64,000 nt of DNA from Rhipidocladum racemiflorum (GCA_036346355.1 CM070570.1:3914649-3978648), one strand, 5' to 3'. Positions 11,371 through 23,725 are shown, counted from the stretch's first letter. The notes: generated from the sequence alone by a model not told the origin. Numbers and translations are program-made.

Positions 11371-13187
11371 TAGGTTTGTAACATCCTCGTTTTCGGCTTT
11401 CTGGAGAAAAACCTAATTAAAATAAAGTAAATTCAAAAGTTGGAGTTTCTTTGGTGTTTATATTAACCTGGCATCCATTCCCCTTCGAAATCGGGAATTA
11501 ATTCCCTCCCGGGCGAAAAATCGGATTTTCCAGTACCGCCGGTACCCGAAAAATCACCCGAGTCCAAAAGTGCTCCAAAAATCTCCAAACCACTTCTAAA
11601 ATGTCCCAAATATTCCGAAATGATTTTAGGAATCATTCCCCGGATTTTTGGACCTCCGTTCCTATTTTATCTCGCGCGGCTTTTGTTTAATGCCTGCGAT
11701 CCGCGCCCGATTATTCAATTCCACAAAAATCATCCAAATTCAACCAAAACACTTCCATTGAGTTCCAAATATTCTAAAATGGCTCTAGGAATTTTTCCGG
11801 AATTTTTAGGCCATTTTTCCTAATTTTTCTCTAGGGCGAATCATTTACGTAAAAGAGAGCCAATAGGAAAGTGACACGTGGCAGTCACTATTCATCATCT
11901 TCTTCCTCTAGCCATTCATGAACTTTGGAGCTCCATGCAAGCAACAATGGTGGAAGCCTTCTTTAAATCCATCTAACTCCCTCCACGCAACTCCAAATCA
12001 ATCACCGTCGGATCCGTTGGGATCACAACGGATTCCTCTTCCTATCCATGGGGATAATGCCCCCGAAATCTCGCTAATTTTTGAGCAGTTTGCGTGAAAT
12101 CCGAAATCCACTCTTTTGGAGATTGCGCCGTTTCTAATCCGTTCCGCGTGATTCCACCTCTCATCTCTCCGTATAAGAGTCCTCTTTCCATTGGTGAAAC
12201 CCTTCGTTAGCCTCTCAAACCCAATCGGCCGCAAGATCAAGAAAACCGACGAACTCTCGTGTTCTTCGCGTTCCTCGTGTTCTTGCTCATATCTCCCTCC
12301 TCGGTGGTCCATTCTTCTCACCGCTTGTTTCATTGAGTTCGTAAGGGAGTCTAGATTCTAATCCTTCCATTGATTTTAGGTTTCATCGATCGTGGGCGAC
12401 GAATTTCGCGTTTTGCTCGCTTCGGCCGAACCGCTGCTCGTTAGTCGAATTCATCCGTTCCGGTGAGTTTCAATCCAATTCCTTCCTCCTAGATGATCTT
12501 AAGGGAGTTCTCTAGATGATCCTAGTTTTTGTTTGGGTCAATTTCATGCAAAATTGGACTCAAAATCCGAATTTTGGAGGAGAGGTGCTCTTTTTCATTT
12601 TTTTTTGGAGCTCTCTGTTCCTTGTGCGTGCGTGCATGCCCGCCGCCGGCCGCCGCTGCCGCTGCCGCCGCCGCTTGCCGCCGCCGCCAGCCGCCACTGC
12701 CTCAAGACGCTGGCCATGCGCCGCGCCGGCCGCTGCCAGCTTGCCGGCCGCCACGGCTGACCTCAGCCGCCGGCGACCTCCGCCGCCGCCGACCTCGCCG
12801 GCCGCTCCTCCTTCCTCTCTCTCCTCAATCTCTCTCCTCCATTGCCTTGGCATAGAAGCTTCATGGAGAAGCTACCCTCCCAATGACATGTGGGGCCCAC
12901 TTGTCATAGACCCCTAGCCCAGTCAAAGCCAGTCAACGCAGTCAAAGCTCGGTCAAAGTCCATCTTTGACCCAGTCAAACCCGAGAGGGAATATTCGGAA
13001 TATTCAGGTTTTCGATTTATTAAATTCAAACTTGAAGCTCATAACTTCCTCATCAGAACTCCGCTTTGACCTCATTCAAATTTCTAAATTCATCTAAAAT
13101 CAAGACCTTTCTGCCAGTACTAATTTTATAATTTTTGGATTTTATTTATTTTCTGTTATTTATTTGTTGCCTCGTTTATGCGTGTAG

Positions 13188-13260
13188 TCGACGATCATCC
13201 GCCACATCACGATTTCGCCGTCGAGCCTTCCGAGTTCGACACCGCCGCCAAGAATCGAAG
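13188..13260 (+). other. Possible LTR mini-exon in the 3' LTR, 73 nt
   Basis: Counterpart of 3862-3933, with the same GTGTAG and GCAAGT borders. It is 1 nt longer with a small internal rearrangement, so the phase symmetry is lost in this copy. Confidence 0.4.
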
Positions 13261-14490
13261 GCAAGTCTCCTTGATGCACTTTGCTCCTATGTTTGCGAAA
13301 TGATTTAAAACTGTTTATAAAGTTGCATGGCTATGTTTAATAAAATATGTCAAATATAAGTGATAGTTAATCCGAATTTGTTAATTCCTCCATGACATTG
13401 TTAATCATATCCATTGTAACCCTAGAACCTTGTTTATACCATGCCTATGTTTATATGGTACCCGTTGCTATGTAGTACGGTAGAATTGCTTAGGACCTTT
13501 TCCGACAAAAACAACCCATGGGTGGGATTATTCAAAAAGAATGTTTTTAAATGTGACTTGAAGGTTATTATTTTGATTTTGGTCCTGTTTTCTAAAATAA
13601 AAGAAAAGGAAAATGATTTTGACTTGGGCGGCATGGAATGTCGGGTGGAAGCGGGTCAAGCCTTGATCCTTTTGTGCAAAGTACCGCCCCAAGTCATATA
13701 AGGACCGACGCTTATGATTGCCATTTTAAGCATAACCGCATTTACCACATGTCTATAATGGTACGACCTGGCTCACTAATTTGTAGAAGCCTAGTTTAGA
13801 CTCGCCACTCGGTTGTTGTGTGAGAGCCGGACGGAGGCATTGTTGTGGATGTTGTTTTGCTCACACGGCGCAAGAGGGGGCTTCTGTACTGGGTGGAGGG
13901 AACCCTAACAGCGGTGAAACCTCAGCGGGTGGGTCTAGCTAGGTAGATACATTGTAACGGCCTTGTCAAGATATCCCTGCCGGCACACCTAAGGAAGTGT
14001 GTTAATTGCATGGCAACAAGGGTGTATCTTGTCTTGTGGGTAAAGTTGTACACCTCTGCAGAGTATAAACTATTCGAATAGCCGTGTTTACGGCCAAAGG
14101 CAAAGCAAGAAATGCTTTCATATTGGTAGACTTTGATTTTGATTTTAAAACCGAAAAGTGTTTTGTTTTGGGGTTCGGAGTGGTTAGAACTCTCGAATGT
14201 TGTTTGGCGGAAAGAGCCAACCAGGTGGATAGAACCTGTTTACCTTTGACGGATGGAGTCACATGATTAACTTTGATCCTTTAAACTGTTGGCGGATAGA
14301 GCCTTAATGCTAGTGATGGTGGACAGAACCTCACTACGATAATAAATAATTCAATTATTAAAAAGAGTTGTAAAATATGCTTTGTGAAATTTATTACTTA
14401 AGTATGATTTAATCAAATGTGGCTTTATGTAAATAAACCCTATTAAGCTTCCTTTGGAAAGCCCCTCATGATCATAATTCCCGACTTGCT

Positions 14491-14506
14491 GAGTACTTTT
14501 GTACTC
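14491..14506 (+). other. GAGTAC-N4-GTACTC hairpin, 3' LTR copy
   Basis: Identical to the hairpin at 5161-5176, 346 bp before the LTR end. Confidence 0.6.
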
Positions 14507-14855
14507 ACGTGCTACACCAACATTGTAATCATCAGAGATTTATCAAGATGCTGAGGAAGAAGAGGAGTTCTTCGAGGAGGATTGCCAGGAGGACTAGTTG
14601 CGTTCCTAGTCGTCGCCTGTGGCGTTGTGGCGTTCGCTCGTTGCTTTCTTTTTGCTTCCGCTGTTTTGAGTGTCCGGTCGTTGGACCGAGTATTGTAATA
14701 AGTGGCCATGTGGCCCATACTTGAATATTTATATTACAAGTTTCGTTTTGTTCGGCAATGATGTATCACTGTGACTGTGTGTACTAGCTACTGATCTGGG
14801 ACTAGTACGGAAATACACAGGAGATTCTGGATAGCTGATCCGGGGTCTCACACAA

Positions 14856-17373
14856 TGTAACGCCCGTGTTTTGTAATTAAGCTTAATGAAGCTAATTAAG
14901 TGTGATTTAGCATTCTGTAAAGTTTTCGAGTCTTATTTTGGAGTTATTTGTTTTCGAATTCCTTTCGTCGTTTCGTTCGATCAATTTCTCCGATCGGAGT
15001 CTCTGGATCCGTTTTCGGGTGAAATCTGGAATCGTGCAAGTAAGGACCCAAACGTATGTTTCTAAACCCTCATTAGGATCTCTCGAACCTACTCTAAGAG
15101 TCCCCAAGTCAATTGATCAAAGAACCGTCGAGAAAATCTCAAAGATTTGGAGTTTCACTGGGCAAGCATTACTGCTTTTGCTCACAGATTACCGGCCGAA
15201 AGCGGCAAGATCTGGCCGCTTCGGCAGATCGCTGTCAATGAGCGACAGGTATGTCATGTGCTCGTGTTTATCACTTTGTCTCGATTTGCGTGCACGTCCT
15301 AGCTCTCTTAAACGCCAGGGAGAAGCCCCCTCCTTCCTCCTCTCCCTCTCCCTCATTTCTTCTCTTTCTCCTCTTCCTTCTCTCCCTCCCATGAGAGCTT
15401 CCACTCCTTCTCGCTAGCCGACCAGATTGGAGATCAGGGAAGCCTAAAGGAAGCAAGAGCAAGGGTGGGGAAGTATCTTCAAGCCATTAAGGAGCTCCAC
15501 AAGAGGTAGGTTTTGAAGTTAAACCTAAACCCTAGATGTAGATGCAAACCCTAGCTCCTCCTTGACATGTATTTCTTCTTTCCTTTTTAGTTGGACTTTA
15601 GAAACCCTAGTTCTTGCGACATATTCTTGTTTTTCCGAGTGGTTAAACATAGGTCAAGGTTAGAAGAATCTTTTTGCGTGATCGAGTAGTTTCAGAAACC
15701 CTGAGCTATGCTTCGTTGGACTTATTCGCCGCAAAACGTCATTTCTTGAATTTCCGGAGCCCTTCCTTTTGAAACCCTAACTCCGGGAAGTCGGGGAAAA
15801 TGACCCGTGAATATGTTCTTAGTGCCTCGAAGGTCGATTCTTATGGAAGAATCGAGTTTGAACTCGATTTGGGGCGAGAATCAGGTTCGGGAGTATATTC
15901 GGGTTTTCGAGTTTTAGAAGTTGATCACTAGGTTTCGAAGGTTCTGGTCGATATCTCGATAGTGTAGGACCCTAGTGTTCTACTAGGCCTAATGCGCGTG
16001 TTGCAAATCCAATCGCTCGAAGATTTGCAAAGTTGCACTTTGGACATTCTGAGCGATTCCGTATTCAAGTCCCAAAGCTCACAAGTTTAAGCGCGTATAA
16101 GTCCATAATGCCGTAGACAACCCGTTCTGTGAAGAAATTCGAGTTTCGACACCTTTTGGGTCGAAATCCGTTTTAAATGTCATTATCGGGAGAAAAAGAG
16201 TCCAAAAGCGAGATTTTGGGAAAATGAGCTCGAAACTTGATTTAAACCTACGTGAATAGGTCCCATGGGTCCCCAGGAACCTATCCATGCACGTATGTCG
16301 AAGTTCCGAGGTCAAACGCGCAAAATCCCATTTTTTGGAAAAGTCTTCGCTGGAAGACCGGCACTACCGCTGGCCTTCGAGCGGTACTGCCGGACGGACC
16401 AGCACTACCGGGGTTTGATCGCCGGTAGTTATTTTCCAGAGAGCGTCCCATTTCGGTTCCCGGCCAGTGGTACTACCGGGCTCATTGACAAGATCGCCGC
16501 CAGAGAGCAAAGACTACCGCCCAATCAACACCCCAGATCGCCGGCCTGGGTGACATTCTAGAATTACCTTTTCAATTAGGTTCTCGTTTTTCGTTTTCGA
16601 TTCTTTATTGGCATTTGATCGCTTCTTTGCCTATTTTGGTCAATGATGTGGGTTTTGCTGCTTTTCCGTGTAGACGTAGACGCGTCGAACGTCGCCGACG
16701 ATCCCGACTACGTCCCAGAGACCGAATTCACCGAAGAGCAAACAGGCAAGCACCTCCTTTGAACATCTTGAATCCCATAATTTCAAAACATAAATTCAGA
16801 TTACCAAAACTATTATGCATGCCGTATGTTCAATAAAATGTTAGTTTGTGGAAATTGGTAGTAATACCTAAAATCGGAAGATCACCTTAATCTTTTTCAA
16901 TTAGTGATCCTTGCCAGACTTAAATCTATATGAGACATGCTCATAAATGTCAAAGAGGGTAATATCGAAATATAACTGCATATGCTTAGTTGAGCAGTAG
17001 AATTGGTTGCAGGAGATCGTGATACTCTCAATTACAAACTCCTGGAACTAATTTGGTGGATGGATGGATTTGGTTCAAATTCGGCTGGTGATGGGGTTTT
17101 CGTTGGAAAAAGGGGATGGTTGCGTGAGTAAAATGGAAAACTTGGAGAGTTTAGACCCGGGCGAGATGATCGGTGGTTCGGAGATGCTTTCAGTTGGTCG
17201 ATTGGTGGTTTCGGTTGGTGGATTGGATCTGGTTTCGGATGGGTCCCTTGCTATGGGGAGGTTGAGGGCTAGTGTGTGCTCAGTGGGGCCGCTAGTGCCG
17301 ATCCTCTGTGGCTGTAGCAAGTGGGTTTGGAAGATCTCGCCTGAGTCACCCTATGGACTGAACTTGGTACTAT
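14856..17373 (+). mobile_element. Second gypsy-type LTR, 3' end not found
   Basis: It starts TGTAACGCCCG, a typical plant gypsy LTR start. Its first two bases are part of the chromovirus target duplication. It has a T/C-rich leader near 15330-15410, a donor-like GAG|GTAGG at 15506, an acidic mini-exon at 16674-16745 and CACTACCGG-type GC repeats near 16355-16510. The sequence changes family at 17374, where a minus-strand LTR end begins, so this LTR is interrupted or truncated. I found no matching right end. Confidence 0.6.
16674..16745 (+). other. Possible LTR mini-exon, 72 nt, acidic frame
   Basis: Preceded by CCGTGTAG and followed by GCAAGC. The open frame is rich in Asp and Glu and has 1-1 phase, the same length and phase as 3862-3933 although the sequences differ greatly. 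Confidence 0.5.
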
Positions 17374-17815
17374 TGTGAGAGGAGCCGCCCAGATCGTCCT
17401 CGAGTTGTTGGATGAACAGTTACTCCCGTCGGATTTGGATTCTAGCAACGAATCACCGGAGGCGATCCCGATGCTAATACCCAAGCCCAAACGAGACAAC
17501 TCTACGCCTTCCAACGACTCGACAACAACCCCGGTATTCCCCCGGTATGTGATCCGAAACTCGCCCAGGATCCCCACATACCGGTTCCCAATGCCATATC
17601 ACAACAAATCCCACAAAGGGGCATCGAACCCAAACTCACTACCAGAGACGCAAGAACGCGGAAGCCAACAAACACACCACACGGCACAAAGAGGCCCAAC
17701 AAAGACAACCAACAAAAACGACCAAGGAAAGGTGAACGAAATCCATTGCAGAAGCAGAAGTACAGATGTTCACAAAAGTAAAACCAACTACTCTACTAAC
17801 AAAAGTAAAACACCT

Positions 17816-17850
17816 CCGGAAGTGTCATGCCCTGAACACTTCCGGGCGTA
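17816..17850 (-). other. CGGAAGTGT hairpin inside LTR
   Basis: Inverted arms CCGGAAGTGT and ACACTTCCGG flank a short loop. The same hairpin is at 33588-33622 in the related plus-strand LTR. Confidence 0.5.
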
Positions 17851-17956
17851 CAACGCCGACAGCCTCTACTCGGTGCCCTTGGTCACCGATAGGCGATGAG
17901 GGGCAAAACTTCGCACCCATTGGATCCTCACTGCAAAACCACAAAGCGTAAGCTTT

Positions 17957-17973
17957 GAGTACGGAAGGTACTC
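17957..17973 (-). other. GAGTAC/GTACTC hairpin
   Basis: 6-bp arms with a 5-nt loop, 583 bp before the LTR end in minus-strand sense. Confidence 0.55.
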
Positions 17974-18976
17974 GCAAGTCTTACCCGTGGTCCATATATG
18001 ACCGACTCCAAAGGACATGCATTTGGATGTAGCAAGGAACCAAGCTGAAGGTAAAAGTGCAGAAAGCTTAACATTTGTTGTATTCATTACCTAACTACTC
18101 AATTCACAAGTTAAGCAGTTGTAACAGCGCCTACTTCAAAAATGAAGTTGAAATCATTAATTCACAACAATTAATCTCATCACCAAAATTATTTGGGCTC
18201 AAGCTCGATGGCGAACCTCGGTTCAAGTTCTTACTACGTGACTGTGCGATGAAAGAGCTTGCTCATATCCGAGAGCGCGGCAATTCGAATCGCTTAATTA
18301 ACCCTGCAGGGAAGCATTGATCGCACGACACTTACCACAAGGGCCTAGTGTCAACCCCCTCCCAATCATACCCAATCGCTGAAGCGTCCTCCTGTGGCCC
18401 AAAAGCCTAGCACCCCCTCGAGCAGCCCCAAGCCCGGCTTGGCGCTCGAGAGTCGGCCTAAGCCTCGCCCTCAACCACGTCCAACCACAGGAAGTTACGG
18501 TCCATCGATTCCGTATGAGAGAAAGAGTGGCTTACCGTACCATAATCGGGCATGCGACCAACCGGGGTGTGCTCAATCAAAGGGCAACCATCGAATCGGT
18601 CCTTAATCGACTCAAACGGGAACTACCACATCGGGTCTCCTTACCCAATGTCCCAACCTTCCCGCCCGGTCTCCAATTTAACCTTTCCTTACATAACCGT
18701 ACCCATTTCATTTCATCACAAGTAAAGTAATTGATCTCAAGCGGTGGACCGTCCACCACTTGGCCCAACCCCGACCTCTAAGCAATTCTAAGCAGTGACT
18801 CTTTTATTACCCATACTAGTTCCAACGGAAGTATTCACAAATCCAAGGGACGAATGTGCAGCAAATAGGATCTAACCCTAACCCAATTCAATTCCAAATG
18901 CAGACTTAATTCACCAATTAAGCAGTTTATTCACAAAAATACAATTAATATAGGTTCAAGATGCATAGGTGCTTAC

Positions 18977-19063
18977 CTTGTTCTTCTGCCTGTGGGTCGG
19001 TAACAGTCGGCTCTCCGGTCGTACCCTCAGTCACCGCGGCGTCAGTCCCCGCGGGATCGTTCC
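18977..19063 (-). other. Possible LTR mini-exon, 87 nt, acidic frame
   Basis: On the minus strand GTGTAG precedes and GTAAGC follows, so the donor is canonical GT here. The frame is open, rich in Asp, Glu, Thr and Gly, with phase 1-1. The related LTR has an 87-nt counterpart at 32328-32414. Confidence 0.55.
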
Positions 19064-19182
19064 CTACACGAGTACAATGCATAATGAGATGCATGCCATG
19101 CGAATGAAATGAACACAAAAGGAAAACCCCCACGAGACAACGCGATACGACAGACCCCTCAAGCCGGACAGAACAGGTGAAC

Positions 19183-20089
19183 CCGGACAGTCCGGGTATT
19201 TCATCCGGACAGTCCGGCTAACCCGGACATTCCGGACCGGGTGTCCGGATACTCCGGCCTAGGGCGGACACTCCGGTCCTGGCGAGTTTTACCCAATGAC
19301 TCGATGGATCGAGGTGCCGCCAAGTCCTATGACACTGCTAGAACCCGATCTACAACTTTCTACACCATGCAAGCCATGGAGAAGCTCCGAGCTAGCTCGA
19401 ACCATAACGATGGAGGCTCACTCTTAACATCTCTAACTAAAACCCAATCCAAAACTAGGGATGACACCATCTACCCCCGATCTCTAACCCTAGCATCCAC
19501 AATGTCTAAATCCAACCCCAAGAATCACCACACCACAAAACCCTAGAACTCCAAGTTCATCCCCGAACTCCCAAATCCAAACCTAAACCCTAAACCCACC
19601 CTGGACGGCCTTAGGACCCAAGAAAACCCACGACTCAACCCCCAAGAGAAAGACCTACCTCCATGGATGATGGAGGAGAACAATGCCGGGTGGAGGAAGG
19701 AGAAGTCGGCGTGAGGAGGAGTTCCCGGGGATGGAGGAGTCGCCGGGGAGGAGCCACGGAGGTCGCCGGAGTGGAGAGCTCACCGGAGACAAGGTTGGGG
19801 TGAGGGAGACGCACGGGATGGGTGGAGGACAAGTGGAGAAGAAGGAAAGGAGTGAACACACGAAATGGGACTTTTATACAAAACCCCCCCGCAAATACCG
19901 GACACTCCGGACGCTAACCCGGAGACTCCGGGTTGGGGTCTTCGGTAGCACTAACCCGGACACTCCGGACATCTAGTCCGGACACTCCGGGTTGGGGTGT
20001 TCGGTCAGCCCAATCCGGATACTCCGGACATTTATCCGGACATTCCGGGTTGGATCCGGACACTCCGGATGCTGATCCGGATACTCCGG
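19183..20089. repeat. Cluster of about 13 CCGGA-N3-TCCGG palindromes
   Basis: Motifs such as CCGGACACTCCGG, CCGGATACTCCGG and CCGGACATTCCGG occur in two groups, 19183-19270 and 19895-20089. Five-base inverted arms are kept while the middle three bases vary. They flank the LTR promoter region on both sides. Confidence 0.85.
19872..19878 (-). promoter_or_regulatory. TATA box of the minus-strand LTR
   Basis: On the minus strand it reads TATAAAA inside TTGTATAAAAGTCC, upstream of a C/T-rich leader. Confidence 0.5.
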
Positions 20090-20124
20090 ATGTCCCAGAA
20101 CTTTTGGAACTTGGGGCCTTGACA

Positions 20125-20955
20125 AATCCTCCCCCCTCAAGCATCCACCTCACCTCCACCTTCTCTCTCCTCTATTTCGCGAAAAGGCCCTCCGTTTCTT
20201 TGAAATTACGTATAGGTCCCTATGTGATTTTCTGTGAGAGGAAAAATAATTTTCCCGCTTCGCGTTTAGGTCCCTCATTTGGTATTTTACACAGAGAGCC
20301 CCTATTAAATGCGAATAGCGAACGAGCCCTTTTCTAATTTTTCAAAATAGCGTATAGGTCCAAAATTATAACAAATAGGTCCATGTGCTTTACATTCGGA
20401 TCCTTTCTCCGTTTTGCTCGGAAAAAATGTTTTCGTGATCCGTTTTTTCCTCCGGAGCATGGGAAAAATGTTTTCGTTTACCGTTTTCTCTAAGAAAAAA
20501 ATTGAAAATCCGTTTTTCGTCCAGCGTTTATCCGTTTTTGTTGGAAAAAAATGGTTTCGTTATTCGTTTTTCCTCCAAAGCATGGGAAAAAATGTTTTAA
20601 AATCCGTTTTTCGTCCGGCGTTTATCCGTTTTTGTTGGAAAAAAATGGTTTCGTTATTCGTTTTTCCTCCAAAGCATGGGAAAAATGTTTTACGTCATTT
20701 TTCTTCGTTTTCCGTTTTCTCTTAAAAAAAAATGAAAAGATCATTTCATTTTTCGCCCGTCGTTTATCCGTTTTTGTTGGAAAAAAATGGTTTCGTTTTT
20801 CGTTTTTCCTCCAGAGCATAGGAAAAATTGTTTTACGTCGTTTTTCCTCGTTTTCCTACGAAAAAAATGTTCCATGGTCCGTTTTTTCTCCGGAAAAAAA
20901 CACAAAACCGTTTCCCGTTCACACGCGCGGCGTGCGCCGCTCGTACCATCCTAGT
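20125..20955 (+). mobile_element. Helitron-like element, 3' terminus at 20955; 5' end uncertain
   Basis: The right end is a GC-rich hairpin (GCGGCG-TG-CGCCGC at 20928-20941), a short spacer and CTAGT followed by T, the canonical Helitron 3' terminus. The interior has AGGTCC-type low-complexity repeats also present in the element ending at 46685. No helicase or Rep gene is seen, so it would be non-autonomous. The left limit is only the end of the neighbouring LTR-like block. Confidence 0.5.
20400..20900 (+). repeat. Minisatellite, 94-bp and about 142-bp related units
   Basis: CGTTTATCCG anchors recur at 20525, 20619 and 20761. Units contain TTTTTGTTGGAAAAAAATGG and TTTTTCCTCCAAAGCATGGG. The open frames in this stretch, rich in Phe and Lys, come from the repeat. 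Confidence 0.8.
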
Positions 20956-21591
20956 TATATCTATCTATATAGATATTAGAGTTATATAAAAAAGTACACA
21001 ATTATAGAAAATATAGTTCTATATTAATTGTACCATAATATATAACCGTTATTATGACCGCGCAGTTCCACGGGTAAATTTACTATTCGAAGGAAAGATG
21101 CACACTTCACACCAAGAAGCTCAGAAGTGCGTGCAAAGTGCAATATATCACACGAAAGACCAATCAAAGAGGAGAGATTAGCATGTCAGAAAAGATGTCA
21201 ATTCAGTCAACAGAACATACACCGCATTATAGACTGAACATTGCTTTTAAACGGCATGAAAACACACACGCGCACGGACCATGCATTACAGCCTACAGGC
21301 ACAGCAGCGTATTGCATAAATGGAGGACGAAGCAATATATAAGTAAGTGAAGCCAAGAAAAAAGATGTCAAAAAAGGAAAAGTTTATGAAGGGGCTATAA
21401 AAGTGATGGTTTTCCAGCAAAGTTGCAAATTGAAGTTATTAGAAATTTTGATCGAATTCTCACTTTTTTTTTGGTACCGAAGTTGGGTCAACACTGTACA
21501 GCAATGGAGCCATGCATGCATCCCCATCAATACGACCTGTTCTTCGATCAGCTCCGATGGCATGCACCACCGGAAACAAATTCTATGCAAC
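20956..21591. other. No recognisable feature
   Basis: AT-rich sequence between the Helitron-like end and a solo LTR. Short open frames only; I see no gene, RNA or repeat I can support. Confidence 0.6.
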
Positions 21592-21903
21592 TGTAACGGA
21601 CCGTCTTTTTAGGGGCAGAGCCGTACGCCTTGACAGCTACCCAGGATGATTAGCTGCCAGGAACCAATCATTTCATTGCCAAGCAAAGAGTTGACTTTAA
21701 CTGTTTTTATTGAACATAGGGCCTAACGGCCAATGTTTTTACAAAAGAGGGCGCAGCAGGGCCCTAAGTACACTACCAAAATACCGCACAGGCAGGCCTG
21801 AGCAAGAGACTAAGACCTCAGAACCAAACCAAATCGTCATCTACGTACTCCTGGTACGCTCCAGCTTTTTCAAACTCTGAAAGGGGTCGGGGTTTGCAAG
21901 TGT

Positions 21904-21919
21904 GAGTACGGGAGTACTC
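21904..21919 (-). other. GAGTAC/GTACTC hairpin
   Basis: 6-bp arms with a 4-nt loop, 312 bp from the LTR end. Confidence 0.55.
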
Positions 21920-22959
21920 AACAAGTCGTACGGGAGATGTACGGAATACTATATGCACGGGATAATCAACGGATGGCAGTAGGGTTAAGTATCTGGATGC
22001 AATTTTATTTCTAACTCATTTTACATTTAAAACACAAACCAGTATAATAGTAAGGGGGGGGGGGTTTCCACAAGTTCAACAGCACTTTAACCAATTCCAC
22101 AAATTCCAAAATGATTACTTGAGCTTAGTTACGGGTATCGCCCCAGTTCAAACTTAAATTCATTAACCGGAAGTACGGCGTAATCGATTACCATCAAGAT
22201 TAACTCTGCAGAGGTGCTCGGTTTTACCCACAAGATATCGACAACCGTTAATGCCAACTCGAGTTTAACAAGCAACTTAAATGCATGCGGCCGGGTCGAG
22301 ATCATCACAACCTTTTGTTGAATCATTCCTGGTCTTTAGTTTCTTATCCGATAGCCCTGAACGCCTCATCTAGAATCCTGCTCTAATGAGCGCCTATCGG
22401 TTTTCCTCAAACATTATTTCCCCCAATTATTAGATATTCCAGGAATGACCCAATGTACTGAGTTATGTCGAAGACAGATCCAAGGACCAGTCCGACTTGT
22501 GGTTGAGCGGGGATTTAAGTTATTTACTTTGCTCAAGAGGGTTATTAGCCTTACACTGCCAGAGATCAAACCAAAGCTTAACCATCAGCCGGGGATCGGA
22601 TTCTCATCCACTCAGGGGATTAATCCAATACTGTCCCCCTGACTGTAGCACTTTTCACAAACATAACCGAACCAGCGGTCCGGCAGCATTTTATTTTCTT
22701 TAAAAGCATTTGAACCAACCTACCAGGATAATAATAACTACTTAGCATGGCATAAGTAATCATCTAGGGTTACCATGGATTAATACGGTTCAATATTTTT
22801 CAAGGAAGTTCCATGAGCAAATTGGCATTAACTAAATATCAAGTCATTCTAAAATAACGGATTTCAATCTTTCAACATATAGTTAAAATAATGCGGTATA
22901 AAAGTAATTACTAATTATATCATGGCATTGTTGGGTTCAACATGATCAAAGGTGTACGG

Positions 22960-23085
22960 CTTGCCTTACTCAGCAGCTTGGGTCGGAAGAATTGTAGAGG
23001 GAGTAGTCGTTCCCGGCGTCCGTCTGGTCCTGGTCCTGCTCCGAAAGCTGATCCTGCTCTGGGGTCGACTCAATGGACGGATCTA
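22960..23085 (-). other. Possible acidic mini-exon of the minus-strand LTR
   Basis: On the minus strand an acidic, Glu/Gln/Asp-rich frame runs toward a GCAAGC donor-like site near 22969, starting after a CTAG near 23084. A stop codon just before the donor-like site breaks this copy. Borders are approximate. Confidence 0.3.
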
Positions 23086-23725
23086 GCGTGGAAAGCGGCA
23101 AACACAAATAAACGACAAAATAAGAACCGAAACGAAAAACTGAAACCGAAACAGAAATCGGAAACCGGGCCGGGAGAGAGAAAGGGGCAAAACAGGCATT
23201 TGGAGATTTTCGGAGTGTTGGATTTGGGAACGGATGGCATTTTTGGACTTAGCGGGTCGAAACGGTTTAGGAAATGTATTTGATGGAGCACTGGGATTTT
23301 CTGGGATTTTTCTGGGATTTTTCTGGATTTTTCTGGAGTTAAAAACGATTTTCGGGATTTATTAAATAATTTAATAATCCAAAAAAAATGGAAACACTGT
23401 TTAAACAGTGTCGGGCTGGCTTTTGGCACGTTGTGGGCGAGCAGCCCACGCGGCGGCGCGATAACGCTACGCGGCGAGGCAAAGAACGCTGGCCTACCCA
23501 CGCCGCGAGGTGAGCGGGTTGGTTGGAGGCTCGGCTCGGCTGGCGCGAAGCGGCTGGCCGACAGAGCGGACCCGCCTATCGGTGGGGCGGCGCGGGAGGG
23601 GCTAGGGTTAGGGTTCCGCGAGGCGGCGGCGGCGTGAAGGCGGCGGCCGAGCGAGGCGGAGGCGAAGGAAGGAGGAGGGCTCACCGGGGCGAGGGGAGCG
23701 GACGGGGAAAAACGAGCGAGGCGGC

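Larger units (their letters stand above)
2032..14852 (+). mobile_element. Complete Ty3/gypsy chromovirus (Tekay/RIRE3-RIRE8-like), frame-broken
   Basis: Two long direct LTRs (2032-5523 and 11377-14852) begin TGTAACATCC and end TCTCACA. They enclose a primer-binding site, gag and pol in the gypsy order (RT, RNase H, integrase), a C-terminal chromodomain and a purine tract. The 5-bp target duplication CAATG is intact at 2027-2031 and 14853-14857, so both ends are exact. Placement in the Tekay-type chromoviruses rests on the chromodomain, the very long LTRs and an extra reading frame before gag. The gag part has many small frame breaks, while the second half of pol has only one, near 10190. The element looks non-autonomous as written. 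Confidence 0.95.
11377..14852 (+). repeat. 3' LTR of the chromovirus (3476 bp)
   Basis: The terminal bases match the 5' LTR and the target duplication CAATG follows directly. Compared with the 5' copy it has a different patch at about 11478-11555, including a GTACCGCCGGTAC palindrome, and a rearranged GC-rich segment at 12640-12815. The remainder is close to identical. Confidence 0.95.
17374..20124 (-). mobile_element. LTR-like block on the minus strand; outer boundary uncertain
   Basis: On the minus strand this block ends CTCTCACA at 17374. It matches the plus-strand block ending CTCCTCACA at 34254 in the last 230 bp, around the CGGAAGTGTTC hairpin and around the mini-exon. It carries a TATA box (19872-19878) and a leader with a donor-like GGAG|GTAGG near 19655. 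I place the start near 20124, where the minus strand reads TGTCAAGGCCCC, but no target duplication confirms it. Confidence 0.55.

Noticed and set aside
17375..17899. 174-residue open frame
   Set aside because: Lies antisense inside an LTR whose related copy at 33930-34254 does not keep the frame.
20414..20979. Overlapping Phe/Lys-rich frames
   Set aside because: They translate the 94-bp minisatellite and repeat the same words.
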